This document shows positions 10,091 to 24,800 of a DNA stretch of 64,000 bases, in pieces; the stretch's first letter is position 1, and each line of letters opens with the position of its first letter. The stretch is from Takifugu bimaculatus (taxonomy: Eukaryota > Chordata > Actinopteri > Tetraodontiformes > Tetraodontidae). The notes under the pieces are model-generated. The model was given only the letters and a program-made list of their open reading frames with translations, was not told the origin of the DNA and did no database searches. The translations under genes and the position numbers were made by a program. Location of the stretch: contig CP034975.1 in the NCBI GenBank assembly GCA_004026145.2, positions 12,613,582-12,677,581 of the forward strand. Reading direction: 5' to 3'.

Positions 10091-13000
10091 TGGAGGGGAA
10101 AAAAAGCATCCGTGACATGTAGGCAAAAAAAAACAGAAAGAAAGAACATCTGTATGGTTTAACAGATGTGCAGCTCCCACATCTGGAGAAGTGTTTGTGC
10201 TGACAGATCGCTCCGTGGTAAACATCCTCCACAACAACAACAACAACGAGAGCGATGACGGCCCGGGTCGCCCCGCTGAGGCTGAGGCGAGCGCGCTAGG
10301 CTGCTCCGTCACCACGACGCAGGAACCGAGCGGCGTTCCTCCTGCCGTCGTTGGCGAAACGTGCGTTTTCGAACCGACATTTCGAACCTTCAACGCCAGC
10401 GAGGACTCTCTCCGCATCAACGGGGAACGACCCGATTTAACGCCGGCGGGTTTGAAATCCTGGCTGCTCAGCCGCTCGGAACGCTGCGAATGAGCCCGTT
10501 TCCATCATGTGCAGGACGGGGTGAAAACTTTTGGTTGGTGGTTATAAAGTAATTTGAAGTCTAGAGTATAAAATAGACGTTGTATTCAAGCCAGATTGAC
10601 AGATTCTCAGTAAATATCCCTCTTGGGTCGGCAGAAAGCAATGAAAAGTAATAAAATCAAGCAGTCCGGGACATGATAAGGGCCAGAGGGCCAGCTGCTG
10701 AATGTTGCCTGTCGTCACTTATTGAGTGATTTATCCTTTCCGTCTGCGCTCCACTTGCTTTTTAGCTTAGGGCCGAGGAATCGCTATTCCTGTTCCAAAA
10801 CTGACAGCCGCCTCTGGGAAGCTATCGCATGATTAATGACTTTCTAAAGCTACTGGAAGTTTGGAGACGGGACAAACTCGCCGTTCGCTCCAGACATGTT
10901 TACAAAATTCCCGAAAGGTCAGCGTTTGTTTGTGAGGGACGGAACGATAAAATGTGGCTTCGGAGCGTCGAGGGTCCGGGACGGGGGAAGGACGGGGACG
11001 GAGGGCTGACAGCGAGGAGGAATAGATGTTCCTCTGAGGAGAGCGAGAGGGCAGATTATGGAAACCTCCTGTCTCCCATGAGACGCCTCTTTACGCAGAC
11101 GGATGTAGACTAGTTATCAGGTATGTGTCAAGAGGCCTGGATGGACTCTGACATCCCAGAAATAATGTTTTATGCTGCGCAGCGTCCTTTTCTTTGCTGA
11201 TTTAGCCCAAACAGCATGAATGCAGATACGGTTAGCCAAGTTTTTAATCATTTTCAGTGTTATTTACGTGATATTTCATTGTTTTTTCTGCTCTTTAGTG
11301 CTGGCAGGTGATGAGGAACCAAGGAGCAGGCTCGATGGCCCTGCTGTGGACGGCCTCCGCCCATGAGACTGAACGTTCGGGGGCAGTAAATCCTGCGGGG
11401 AGTTAGCACCCATCACATTAGCGTGCGCCCGAGGCCCGTTAGCGGAGCCCGGCAGGCGCCAATTATCGGCAGAATAACCGAAACTTTGATGGTTAATGGG
11501 TGTGAGACGCCTAATAACGTCCTCCTGGGACAAAGGTGTTGGGGTCCAGTGATCCGATCTGAGAGCATGTAGCAAGGAGGTGGGACAAACGAGTCCTGGA
11601 AAGATCACCCGTAATGGAGCGTGTGTGGTTTCTAGTCGATGTAAAGCCAGTACAGGGTTTCCAGGAAGACTGGCTTCACCTTCTCCTGTGGCATTAGAGG
11701 GATTCAGAAATGGGAATCCAGTTGATCTGAAGCTGTCTAAATCAGGGAAACCTCAGACCGTAGATGTCGGCAAACTCCTCCTGTTGGGTGGCACAAAGCT
11801 TTTACACCGATTATGGGAGGAAATCTGCATTTCTCCCAATGAGCTAGCAACAATTTTACTTCCTAGGAACTGTTCAGATTACCATCCCAACTTGCTTGTT
11901 GTATGAATTGCTGGACATTTTGAAATGGGGGCACAAACGTCCTTCTTCTACGGTTTCAGAGCAGAAACAGGTGCTGCTTATTGCCTGGACGCGGTGCCCT
12001 ATGGGACTATTTGTCACAAGAGTTCCAAAATTAGAGCGGGAAAGGGGTTAAATATAGTTGATGTAATTTTATTTTGGATTTGATGACTCTGTTAAAGAGT
12101 ACTTTTGCTTCTGGGTTGTTAGAGTGGTGTAACATTTCCCCGTCTGCTGAATACAACCTGAGAAGCGGGAGCTCTGCACACCGGGGCAGTAATAAGAGAG
12201 CGGGCAACTATCTAGATGACGCTAAATGTAAAACGAGCGTTCTTGTATCAAGGCTTTGGCGATTCCACCTTTTGCATCCCCTCCACTGCTTTATTTTCCC
12301 TCCTCGCCGCCGGTTTATCACTTGGCAAATACCTCCGTTTGCCTGCGGAAAATGTTAAAATGTGTGAAACAGGTGGTTTAAAAGACAGCTGGCAAAGAGG
12401 AGCGCCGCTGACCTTTTTAACAGCATGGTCACATGGTCAAAAGATGATCATCAGTTAATCCCCCCCAATTACTCTGATATGTCCCTTGAGTGCTGGAGGC
12501 AGCTTGTATGGAGGACATTCTGCTGCCCCAAGCATTTCTGAGGGCGAGCGGGCCAGAGGCACGTACGTTTCCCAACGAGCGCCGCCGCAGGGGCGAGGGG
12601 GCAAAACGCTGAGGGAAGAAGTGAGGGAGGAGGGTCGGGGGGGCATTTCTCCCCTTCCCCGGGGCACCGGCGCAGCCATCTGTGGGTCCTCTCAGCAGAG
12701 GCCTCGTAAAACGAGCCGCGCTGTGGTTTGACCTTTCACGTTCCTAACTATAATATTATCATAAGACGAGCGCTCGGGTTGCACCGCTGCCTGCGGCGGG
12801 GTTCAGTGTCCATATGACACGGTGACGAGGGGGGGAACGTGCACGCGTACGTGTGCGCCCCTTATGGACTGAACGCGCAGCCAGCTGAATCTCAGCCAAT
12901 CAAACGCTGAGTGGAGGTGCCGTATAGAATATATATGTGTGTGTGTGTGTGTGTGTGGATAGAAATAGAGCAGGCCCCGTTGATGACCCTCTTTTCTATT

Positions 13001-14178
13001 TACCATTAGTCATTACACCTGGATTACTTTAGAAATAGAAAATCAAACATAAATGTAATAAAGATAATACCAATAATAATATCAATACCAACGCCCAGTG
13101 GATAGAATCATTAAGATTTGAGCGTCAGCTACTGCTGTCGTCTGTCATGGGTGTGAGAACCAGTCGACACGGGTTGACATTTCAACCATTTGGACCGAAT
13201 TGTTCCCATTTTTTAAAGCTGATCTCTTGATCTGTTGCATATTTGGACTGGGAGCTCGTGCTTTTATTTTGAAATCCACATCGCAGCTCAAACCTGCGCT
13301 TAGGTAAAATGCACCTGTGGCCTTTTCAATTTACACCCTTAAGGGCTGAGAAGATTATTGATACATTATGGCATTAATCCTATAAAGTTCCCACTCTGTA
13401 ACTTATAAAAATCCCATATTTTTACCTGCCCTCTCCTGTTTATAGAGCAAAAGGCGTTTCGGTTGTCTCCCACTCAGGGAAACACGAGCAGCAGCACAAT
13501 GACGCTGTAATGGACCGGTGGATTCAGGAAGTGGTCGCGCTGCATGTTAGCACAGTGTCAAGGATTTGTTAAAGTTTGTGGTTGAAATTACAGTGCAAAT
13601 CTCCGAAGCATTTATTGCAGCCCAGGATAATGTACAAGTATCTGTCAATACTAAAGGCCGAGCAGCTGGCACTAATTGAAGGAAGAGAATTATGGGTAGT
13701 AGCTGGCACAGCGCTGCATCCCTGGCTCGGCGCCACAGCCATTCCACTGGTGCCACGAGGAGGTTTGTGGGTAACACGGTTCCCTGGACCCAGGTCAAGT
13801 CGCAGAATCGGATGACACGCGCTGTTGTTAATTCAGGAAAATGCAAAACGCGCAAGAATCCGGCTCACGAAACCGCAGGATCAGAACTGCACGTGGAGCG
13901 AGTCCGCGTGCCGACCGGGATTTATGACTTCTTTTGTGTGTTTTTCCTCTGAAAGTTTCTGCAAGTTAAAAAGAAATCAGGAGAGATTCATGAAACGGGA
14001 CCCGTTTGATAGTTTTTCAGGCAGCTGAAACGTGCATTTTCCTGGAATCTGGGCTCCTTCCTGAGTGATAACGATGTTAATAAGCAGTAAACGTTTGGAA
14101 AAATACCGTTTTGATTTTTACTGTTCTAATTACACGACACATCAAGAGTTCTGCAGAGAGTTCTCTGGAAGGAAAGGA

Positions 14179-15808
14179 TCACAGCTCCAGAGGCCTCAGC
14201 ATCTTTCTGGCTTCTTCTTCTGAAGAAGGGACGTCGCCCATGTGTTGGAGGAAGGGTCGGCCGTGGATGCAGGTCCGGTTCTTCTCACCAAGCTGCCGCT
14301 CCATCCTCCGCAGCGTTTCCTCCACGTCCGCCCGGGACGGACTCGCGGGCAGCTGACGGACAAGTCGCACCGCTTCGCCCTGGACGGTGGAAATGACCCA
14401 TGTTCAGAGACGCTTCAGGTGGCACCGACGCCATCAACCAAAGCAGCGTTTTTAATGAATGTCCCGTCTCACTTTTAAGTAGTTTGTGACTTTAAGTGGT
14501 CGACACTCTTTCACGCTCCGCGCCTTCCCGTGAAGAACTGCGGTCAGGATCTCCCTGAGGTCCTCCACACCGAGGAAAGGCACGCAGTCCGCCATGGCCG
14601 TCACTTCCAGATGTCTCTCAGCTGACGGGAGCACTGGCCAAGACAAGCAGAAAACAGGGAATCATTTTCTCCAGGCGCTACTACGATCTCCAGGAAAGAA
14701 TAATAAATAAATATGGTGGTTTACAGCTGCACTCGCGACCAAGTCAAACAAGCAAAAGGCCAAATGGAGTGTTGAATAGCTAATAGAAGCCACAGCAGAC
14801 TGGAAGGAAGTTGTCCTGTTGGGTGGAGGAATGATGGCTCCTCATATCATGAGGAAATACTAGAGAAATCACGCATGGTTTACTTTCCTGATAAATGCCT
14901 GCGGGTTAAGTGAAAAAGCTCGTTTTTTAAAGCTCTAATAAACACTTTGGCACGACGGGACCTTCGGTGCAGGTTGTGCAATGCGGCCTCCTCGCAGATT
15001 CCGCTAGCTTGCCGTACCCGCCGAGGCCTGGCAGCACCAAATGAAAATTCCTCACATTTCTGAGAGGGCAACCATTCTCATCACCTGCACGCTGGGGTAC
15101 AAACCCACTGTGAGAGCGCTCGGTCAGGCAGAGAGCCAATGTCAACCGAGGTGAACGAAAACAACCAACACTCCAGCCCGCAGCACACGCTCAGCTGGAG
15201 CGCTAATGTCACAATAATGATGTCAGAGGTGGCAAAAGTGTGCGTTTTAAGGTCCGTCCACATCACATCTCCGCACCCAGGAAGGATTTTTACACCACAC
15301 GTTAAACTACTCCGACGCCTCCTCTTACGTCATCGTCAACATCTGTGAGGACGAGGAACAGATAAATCATCGGGGCCGACGATTTCTGGGGAAATTTTTG
15401 GTTTCATCCATAGCTAACCAGATTAGCCAAAATAATTGCCTGTAATCCAGTTACTGGGGACGTCACGTTTGACATTTCTGAGCGAGAGCTGAACTGTGAC
15501 ATTCATGACGGCCGGCGGCTCCAAAGGTTTGTTAAACGAGACGATCCGCGAGACCTTTAAACAGCGAGACTTTAGGAATCACAAAAGGTTTCCTTTTCTG
15601 TTGTGCTGCACAAGGACGCCTCTTTAACGACAAAACGAAGGAAAATAAATGAATCTTTGGTCACAGCATCACTCTTATTTACACGCTAGCTGTCAACTCG
15701 CAACATTACGCTTATTTATTATTAATTTACACCCTGAGGGGGTTTGAAGCAGACTGTAGTACAGTTTAGTGACAAAATGAGTTATTTAAGCCTAAATGGT
15801 GTCTAAAC

Positions 15809-15847
<39 letters not shown>

Positions 15848-18800
15848 CGGGGTGTGTGTGTGTGTGTGTGTGAACGGGGTGTGCATGCTGAAACCTTTCT
15901 GGGATGTCATTGCTGCCTCTCTACCAGGTGACTTCTGATTAAAAACAAGCAGAACATGAATTATCTTGGTTCTCGAGTCTCCACAGCTCATCACTTGTCT
16001 GCAGTTGTGGTTTGAGCTACATGCTAACGGCTACCAGCTGCTTTAAAGCTGGTGGTCATCAGTAGCATTCTCAAAACCATCGCAGGAAACGGGCTCCATG
16101 TGGGAGGAATGTTCGGTAATTTGGCAACTCTGAATGAAACTGCATCCGACAACAGTGTGACAACGTGACATTTAAATCACAACATACCTGGGATGAGTCT
16201 GACTTTAAAGCCATTGGCAACGAGCCGAGGATCACAGAAGAACACCTCTCCGCTTAATTCGGGGCTCTGTTTCTCCATGCTGCACAAGGCTTTGGTATAT
16301 TCTGCTCCTCCTAGACTTCTACAAAAAGAAATAAACAATAAGATAATGCACACACAACAACATGCTGAGTTTGGATAAAGCTTGGGGCAAAAGAGGGATT
16401 GTTTTAAAAATCGGTATGAGCCCAAAGAAACTTTTCCACAAGGAAAACATCTGTCATTTATCTGCTGGGACGTGAAGATGTGATACGTTACCCATCTGTT
16501 AACTGTATAGGGGTCTGCAGACTCACTGCTGGGAGTATATTATTCTCTAGAAGTCTCTTAAACAGCAAGGCTTCCTCCACTCGAAATGGGTTTAACAACA
16601 TGAGCCTCTGACCGCATGAAATGACCCAGGCGCTCCGAGAGGCCAGTTGGTTTACAAGACGGAGGCCCCGTGGCACCGCGCTGCTCTGGGAGGAAAGGCG
16701 CTGAAGCCGCAGCCGAAGGGAGGGAATGTTGCAGGGAAGGGGCAGCGAGGGCTTGGGGGCAGGAGTCCCGCTCTTCTTCTGAGGCTGTGCGGAGAAGAGC
16801 TCGGCCAGCAGTTTCTGGTTGGACGTCGGGGCCTTGCGTTTCTGGCCCCTCGTGCCCAGAGTCTGTCTCGGCGGGACCTTCAGCAGAGGCCAGCTTGGTC
16901 CTCTGCTCGTGCTGCGCCTGGTGCTTCTGGGCCTTCTCTTCATACCTGTAAAATTGAAGTCATATTGAATGAAGGATTAGGAGTTACATTTAACGTCTAC
17001 GTTTACCAACTCTCGCAGCAAGTCAGTGGAAGCTCTAAAAATAAACATGAAATGGCTCAATACAGCTATGGAAAACTCCATTTGGCTCAGATTAACAGCA
17101 GCTATTCCACCAGGTGAGCGAGTGTGTTCATGGCTCCTGGAGTGTGTAAGTTTCTGGATCTCCTAATGAAGCCTCTTGGTTGAGAGGTGAACTGTCCTCA
17201 TGAAACTCAAACCACTGCTATGATTCAACTACCAGAATGAATGACTGAGGACCTTCACAGAAGGTGACTTCTCACCATCAGAGGCCACCAAATCTTCCAC
17301 CTGCCCCGTGTACAACAACTCTTGCTCTGTATTTAAGATCAGCTCTAGCTAGAAGGCTTCTGCCATTTCAATCTTCAAGATGCATAAAACCTTCAGCCAC
17401 CTGTCGCCATTTAGCTGTGACATTTATCTGATGATCCTGGTCGCCACTGCCATCGATATCGGCTGCTTCCTTTGTTTGCAAAGTCATGTTCCTGCCCATC
17501 TTCACCTGTCAGGCATCAGCACCCGGTATTATAATCAGCAGCTCCGTGAACTCGTGTTCGTGGAGTTCCTAGAAGTGCTGTGCCACTCCAGAGTGGCGGG
17601 GACAGCAGCCAAGTCCGCTCCGCGTCCTCCCCCAGCAGCAGATGGTTTTTCTCCATACGCTCTTCCTTACATAAGGGTTCGCGCACAGCCGATACATATT
17701 TTCCAAATTTGCAAGCATTCTAACAAGATTTGGATGTGTGCTAATGCACGACGCCGTTGGCTGAGACCCACCTGAAGATTACAATGCATGGTTTATCTCC
17801 TGCTGTGACACGAAGACTCTAAAAAGCACTGAAAAGCTCCTTTACTTTCTTTAAAATCATCATCAATGTCAAAGTTTTGATTCTCAAAGTCTGGGCCATC
17901 ACAAATCTGTCAGATTCTTTTCTTTAATCAGAGGTTCAGAATAGTCCGTACTTTTATTATCAATTAATTAAATGTGTTTTTATGAGCCACCAAACCCAGG
18001 TTAGCTAAAAACACATTTCCAGTAATAATTTCACATCCTTTGCTTGGACCCTCGCGGTTGTCATGTGTCGTGTGTCCTTTTAAATGTTAGCGGGGTAACA
18101 AAAATGTGTTATACGCATGTTTACAACGGGCAGTTCTGCACAATTGTCAGATTACTTTACAAAGATAAAGAATTGCTGAGGGAAACAGCTGCTAATTCAG
18201 AGTTTCCCTTCTAATAGAGTCACTCAGGTTTAACACTAAATAAATGACAAATAAATGTCAGCATTCCCTGGATTGATGACATACTTTGGAAGTCAATATT
18301 TCACCATTAGCGATACCTGTTACTGCAGGTAAAGTCATCTACCCTATCAGACTCAAATGACGGGAAATTAGAAACGCAGCTTGTATCAATAAAATTTCCA
18401 GACTCGGCTTTTCACATGACAGGTCAAACTTTCCCCCATCTCTCTCCCGCTTGCTCGCTCGCCCCGTCTCCGTGTCCTGCGAATAACAAGAGATGGAAAC
18501 AACTGCGTGGAAAGGTGAAGGTCTGGAAACTCACTTTTTGCGATCTTCCTCCCTCAGATTTTTCCACCTCTCGTGAACAGCGGCGCTGATATCCTGCAGG
18601 CCGGCTGCGGGTTTCTCCCTCAGGACGTCGGCCCTGGCCTCCTTCTCGAACAGAGCGGCGGGGGACAGAGGTGCCCTCATGGCCCGGCTGCTGATCAGGT
18701 CATAAGCCGTCAGCGTAGCGCGTTTCTCCGTTATGGCGTTCAGCGTCTTTCTGTCGGGGCTGCTCAGAGCCTGGTCTGGAGCAGAGACGTTGGTCTGTGG

Positions 18801-21800
18801 TGGTTGGTGGATACTGACGGGCTGAAGGGGCCTTCCTGAGACGGGGTCAGTCAAAGCTGTGCCACGGCTCCAGTCCTCAGCTGAGAACTGGCCTCTGCGC
18901 TCGTCTGTGGAGGCGTTGTCCTCCAGCATCTCAGGTAGCTTGTTTATTACGTTTGTTTCTGCAGACAGAAGGTCGTTTTGGTCGTGGAGGGACGCGTTAG
19001 ACTCAGAACCAGCTGGCATCTGGTTAACGATCCAGTCCTCTGCTAGAGAGGATGACGAGCTGCCGTTTGAGGTCTGGCTGTCCGGTGGAGCGTCAGCCCT
19101 TACTGCTGCATCAGCGTCACCAAAGAGGTCTGTGGGGGCGAGGCTGGCCTCCTCCTCGGGCCACGCCGCTTCAGAGGGTACGCACGATGTCTCGGAGCTG
19201 AGCGGCCTCAGAGCTGGAGGGTCATCAGTAGGCCGAAAGCCATACAGGGACACCAGAAATGCCTCCAAGGCGATAAGCACGGCCTCCTAACGGACAAAAA
19301 CATCACATCTGGCAGGCTTGGATTGGTTTATTTGATCACTGCATCGAAAGCTGGGCCTTTACAGCCAACCTTGTCGTGAAGAAGAACCTGGGTCTTGTCC
19401 GGGGTCAGGTTGACATCGACCGAGGATGGAGACACGGTGAGGCTGAGCATAAGGACGGGATAACGGCTTCGGGATCCATCATCCGGATACTGTGCAGTGT
19501 AGTGCTGCCGCAACAGCTGAAAAGGGGAAAAAAAAGAAATACATGTTAGTGCTGCTGAATAAGAATTTCATTTGATTTAGTGTCCATTTCCTACCTTCAT
19601 GATGTCTTTGTGGTGGACGGGTCTGTTGTTGACGAATATAAATGTTTTGTCAGGGTTTGAGGAGCTTGTAGAGGAGTAGTCTGCTCCCGGCTTTGGAAAA
19701 AAGCCTTCTAAAAAAATCTGAAGAGAATAAAAATGTATACCAATAAATAAAAGCACAGCAATAACAGTTAACTTTGTTTTTTCTTTTCTTTTCTGCAGCT
19801 GTGCTCAGGAGAAAGTGACTTAGCTACTCGCAGGATAAGCTGGGGACAATTGCTAGTGGACATCGTTATGGCAAAAATGTTAAGTGTGACAGACATTAGT
19901 TAGAGTTGACAGATGTTGACCAGCTGTGACGAAAAGTTTGTTATGGCAGACATTAGTTGAATGTGTCAGTGCAGATCACAGCTGCAGAGCTGGGCTCAAA
20001 GCCACCAATTCATGTTGCTCGGGCAGTAGCTCTCCTCCTTTACATCTGATTCTCTTCAGTGAATTCATCCCATTCTAAATTCACTTTACATTTAGCAACT
20101 TTTAGAGAAGATGGCAGCCTTGTGTGTGTGTGTTGCCCACGCTTCGTTTGCTTTCCCGGAGATTTCATGTCATTTTTTTTCCCCCCCAGAATAAATCCAG
20201 CAGAGGACTTTAAGTATCTGAGAGGAAAAAAAGTGAATCCCATAAATATTGGCAGTTATATAAGGAAACAGCAGCGTCAAACTTTTCACTGTAAATTTTG
20301 AAACAATGCATAAAGACAGTTTCTTGGCACATCTGCATGCAAGCTTCAGCAGAAACCTTCAGCATTTACATATATTTCTTTTGTAATTTGGATCATTTTT
20401 GCTGAACTCTACCCAGAATTCCTTTCACAGGGAGCACGCACGAGCAAAAGTTGATGACTTGACATAAAATAAGTGTCCTTCTCAACGGAGGCTAGTAAGA
20501 AATTATGAAAAGCCATTAATCCTTTACAGATTGCAAGAGAAACAGCTGTGCTTATTTTCCCCTCACAGGGTCCAAGGCTCATTACCACAAGCAATGCACG
20601 CAAATAAAGTTAATAAATGAACCGTGGGTTCAGGTCGCGGCACATATGCTTCTCTGTATTTCTGCTCATTAGGGTCACTTTATGGGAGCACAAACGGCCC
20701 CAAAGGGCCGCAGCTATTTGTAGTTCTGGTACCAAAAGCGAGCGTCACATTTGGTTGTGCAGAGGAACAGCTCTCACACCGCTCCCTGAGTGAGGCCCCG
20801 TGAAATTGTCAACCTGGCTCCCTTGATCACTCAGCTTCAGCCTTCAGGACCAAGTTCTTTTTCATTACTACAGGAAGTCAGAGGGAAGAGGTGAAAGGTT
20901 GTCCTCATAAGTGGGCAGCAGCAAAATAACAACAACAAAGAGGAAAAATGAGAGAGAAACAGGGTGAAAAGGGCTGCTCCATATCTGTCAGAGTAGATTA
21001 GTTGGTGCCTGGCAGCAGGTACGAGCCACATGACACCTACCGTGACCAAGCAGAAAGTTGCTGCTCAACAGTAATTCAATTACGAGCAGTACCACAAAGC
21101 TTAGCTAACAAAAAACACTCAGTCTTCATCAGGAAATAACTCAAGAGAAAAGGGCAAGAGAATAGTTGGCCGGGCACCAGCTGACCACATTTGCTGGCTT
21201 CAGCCCAGGCGTCCATGATGAGGTTATTAGCTCACGGTCAAGTACAACGTGCAGGATCTGCTGTTCAAAAACCACTCATCGCAGGTATTTGATGCAAGAA
21301 AAAGTAAGTCAGAGAGAGATTCAGGGTAAAACTAAACAGATTTGTAAATGAGCTGCCAAGTCCTGTTTAATCAGCCAAAACCTTTTACATCGAGTTCCGC
21401 CCATCACACTGGCAGAGACCTCCTCGCAGGGCGTTAGCACCGGGAAATCAACAACCAACCTTTGAATGCTGAAGCAACTGCTGCACCTCCCGGGAGACAC
21501 TTGCTTCAACGTAATAACAATGTAAATAATAAATCAACTACTGATTGATACTCTGATCGGTGCATCTCTCTCATTTACACTGGGCTCCTGAACTGGGATG
21601 AATTTTGTCTAAAAATCAGATTCATTAAAGGTTATTTTTAAAGAAGACCTTCGACAGCACAAATGACTGATGAAGATAAAAATGAGGGGAGGGGGTTGTG
21701 ATGGTGTGATGATCACTGACAGATGGGAGCAAACTTCTTCAAACTGGAATGTAATCAAGGAAATGCTGCTCAAGCCAAGGACAAAATTCAGTGGATTAAT

Positions 21801-24800
21801 GACCCTCGGTGTGATGTCTGACTCTCTCCTCTTACACATTCTACAGCATATATGGCCTCCTGTTGGTTCAGGCTCAAAGTATTGTGTTTAAGACAAATGG
21901 GTCTGAATGGCTGGACCCACTGGTACCATAGTAACAGTGGGCTTAAACTGGGATTTACATAGAACTGTTCTGTGACTCTCTCACCTATTTCCCCCCTGAA
22001 ACTAACCTCTGGTTGCTCCTGGCGATGGTGGCAAGGGAGCAAGTTGACAACGACACCGGGCCCCAACGTGGCAACGAGAGCGCTCCTGTGATCGGGGACT
22101 TTGGCCTTCTGCCACAACACCACCTGCAACAGAGTGACACCAACAGTCCATCTCCAACAGCATTTTACAAGAGTTTTCATCTTCAAACTCTGCTTGGATT
22201 TGGTTTATTGGGAATTTATTAGGAAAATATATTCATATTTAGAAGTGTCGGGGGTATTAACCTAAAGAAAACTTGAATAGATTTAGAGTGCTTTAAATGG
22301 AAAGTGTTAGAGAAATCTACACAAGAATATAAAATGTCAAAAGGTCCATACACCAAAATTGCAAATTAATTATTTAAAAATGTAAGAAGAAAGAAGTTTA
22401 ACGTATTTGGAAGTTTAGCAACAGGTAGTTTTCTTCATCTGTGAGCATCAGCAGAGCGAATTGAAACCAACGGCCTCTCGCTTGCCCACTGGTGGCCGGA
22501 TGTATTAATAACACCCATTTGCACTTTGTTTAGGCACAGCTCAAGAGGGGAAACTACAAGATGTCTTTTTTTTGTTAAAGCTATTTTCGGTTTCATTTAC
22601 CAATGTTGTTGTTACTTAGGTGAAAATGAGCTGAGGATTGGTACAGCAGCTATCCAACCCTAGCAGAATCTGGCTGCACAACAACAACATGGGCTGATTC
22701 TGTGGGCACTGTGGCTCATTTTTGTATCACATTTGGACTAAAACTAAAGAGTTAGCTATTATCAAATACTCTCATAGGTAAAGCATTGTAAAAATTGCAT
22801 TAAAAAAAAGTTTCACCTTTTGGCAACAAACTGTGATCAAGTATTTTCCTTTAGGCTAAATAATTTTACCATCATTTCAGATGAGAAAATACTAGAGAAG
22901 CTTATATAAAATATGCCTACAACCGCCAATGGTCTTGTAGATTGTATCCACAGGGGAATATGTGTCGTGGGTGTTGATTTCCAAAAGCATGTGCTCTGTT
23001 GCAAGGCATGCCTCAGCTATTAAATACAAATTCTGGCACATGTAAACGGATCACTCCTGTAAACAGTTCCTGAAGAAGCCGTGAAACACGACACACGCGG
23101 AAAAGCAGCGTTGGAGATAAAGGATAGGGGCAACTGAGCGCTGATTGTGCAAAATGGGCTCGTCACCCTCCCGACAACCTGGATTTCTATGAAAGTTATA
23201 CGGCGCTCGTGTGACCCCTCGCTGACCCGCCACCACCTATACACTTCTGTGTACAAACTGCTGGGGCCTGAAACTGAATCTCAGGTTAAGTCTGCAGCTG
23301 TGTTCTGCAAGTTACTCATGCGTCATAATCAGCCAAATCAGAGTTCACGAGCGGCCATATTTGTGTTTGACAGCTACACTGAGCTGTGGTGGGAAGGAGC
23401 AAATTGACTAACTGTCTAACTATTATATGGAATTCTACAGCTGGTTAAAAAAAGAAAAAAACTATTCTGCATTAGTAAGTACTCTTGTTTTGTTTATATG
23501 GGAAACAAGCTTATTGCCATAATATACGCTCTTAATTTATGGCCATTTGTATTTATTTTACAGTTTCTGAATAACTATGACCATAAGTTTGCTCTCTATT
23601 GCAAACAAGCATCAACTATTTTTATTCAGCTTATGTAAGTTTTCTTAAGAGGACAAATCTGGGTTCTGCTGTTCTTCATTAAGGCTTTGCTGCTTCTTCC
23701 AGTTCAGATGACGTTGTCTGAGCCAGACAAATCAAAGCTTTGCAGAACTCTGGGTGAAGCTGAGCAGAGCGGGCAATAAATCACTTTCAAAAAAGGACAA
23801 GAATAGTCATTTCTAACTGAATATATATATATATATATAATAATCTGTTGTTGCAATTGAGGCATTTTAAATGAGAGCAGGTGAGAAATCGACAATAAAT
23901 ATACCGGCTGTGACAGTTAACCACATAGAAGTGGCTGCATTAAACACTCCAAACTTAATTGGGCCTCTGATTTAAATCCAAAGCTTAATTCTGCTGCATT
24001 CATGAACACATGTAGCTTCTTTTTTTTTTTTTTAAAAAAAAGAAGACTTAAACCATCATATTTACAGCTTCTGTCAGAAGCTGGCAGGTTGATGATTGAT
24101 ATTTGGCATTGTCAATATAATGTGTTTATTGGTTGAGTTTTACTCCTTGTTGCTGTTAGTCAGCATGTTGGATGTATTGATTGATCGAATGCCAAACAAA
24201 TGACTAAACCTGCTTCAGATCAGTGTATCTGTTGTCATGTAAACAACATACTTCTCAATTAAGAAAGTCCCATTTAAAAAAAAAATCAATAACTACTTGA
24301 CATCTCAAAATCTAAAAGTTTGAACATATGTCACACAATATAGAAAACTCTTTCAGAAGATTTATATGTGTAATTTGAGGCGTTATTTTTCACGTGTGAG
24401 GCAGGCAGCAGCTATTTAAAGACAAACGGCGACACCTGGTGGTGGAGGCGTGAACCACAGCCTGAATCATATACGTTTGTGCCAAGAAAGAGACGTTACT
24501 AACTTTGTTGTGAACCAAAGTGAGCCTCAGTTCAGGCTTGATAATGGCGTAAGCCAACAGCAGGTCCTGCACTTTCTTCAGTTCCTCTTTGCATTTCTTG
24601 GTGGAAGAATAGTATTGTCGTCTCACTGGGAGATTCTTGAAAAGCTTCAGCACGCTCACAGTTGTTCCTATAAGACAGAGAGCCGTGGTGTCACTCAATA
24701 CTGATGACACATTTATTTTTACCACAACAAAGTGATGTTGAAGTGATTATAAGGCATACCTGAGATATTTCTGCATTTAATTCTTCTCTATGGGTTTTAT

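Larger units (their letters stand above)
8311..14178. other. Intergenic between mstnb and pms1
   Basis: About 5.9 kb with no recognised exon. It holds (GT)n at 8404-8433 and 12936-12957, GCTCC-rich repeats at 9205-9233, a perfect 14-bp inverted repeat at 9775-9810, and a decayed repeat fragment near 10020-10090. Open frames at 8653-9048, 9158-9586, 10004-10420 and 11580-11906 show no family resemblance and no codon-level conservation that I can judge. Confidence 0.5.

Noticed and set aside
10004..10420. 138-codon minus-strand frame and its plus-strand partner at 10191-10493
   Set aside because: No family resemblance; part overlaps a decayed repeat and an (ACA)n stretch encoding poly-Asn/Leu.
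18859..19290. 143-codon plus-strand frame
   Set aside because: It is the shadow of pms1 exon 8 on the opposite strand.
24016..24046. T-run/A-run hairpin as a functional element
   Set aside because: It can arise from simple A/T runs and shows only four non-homopolymer base pairs.
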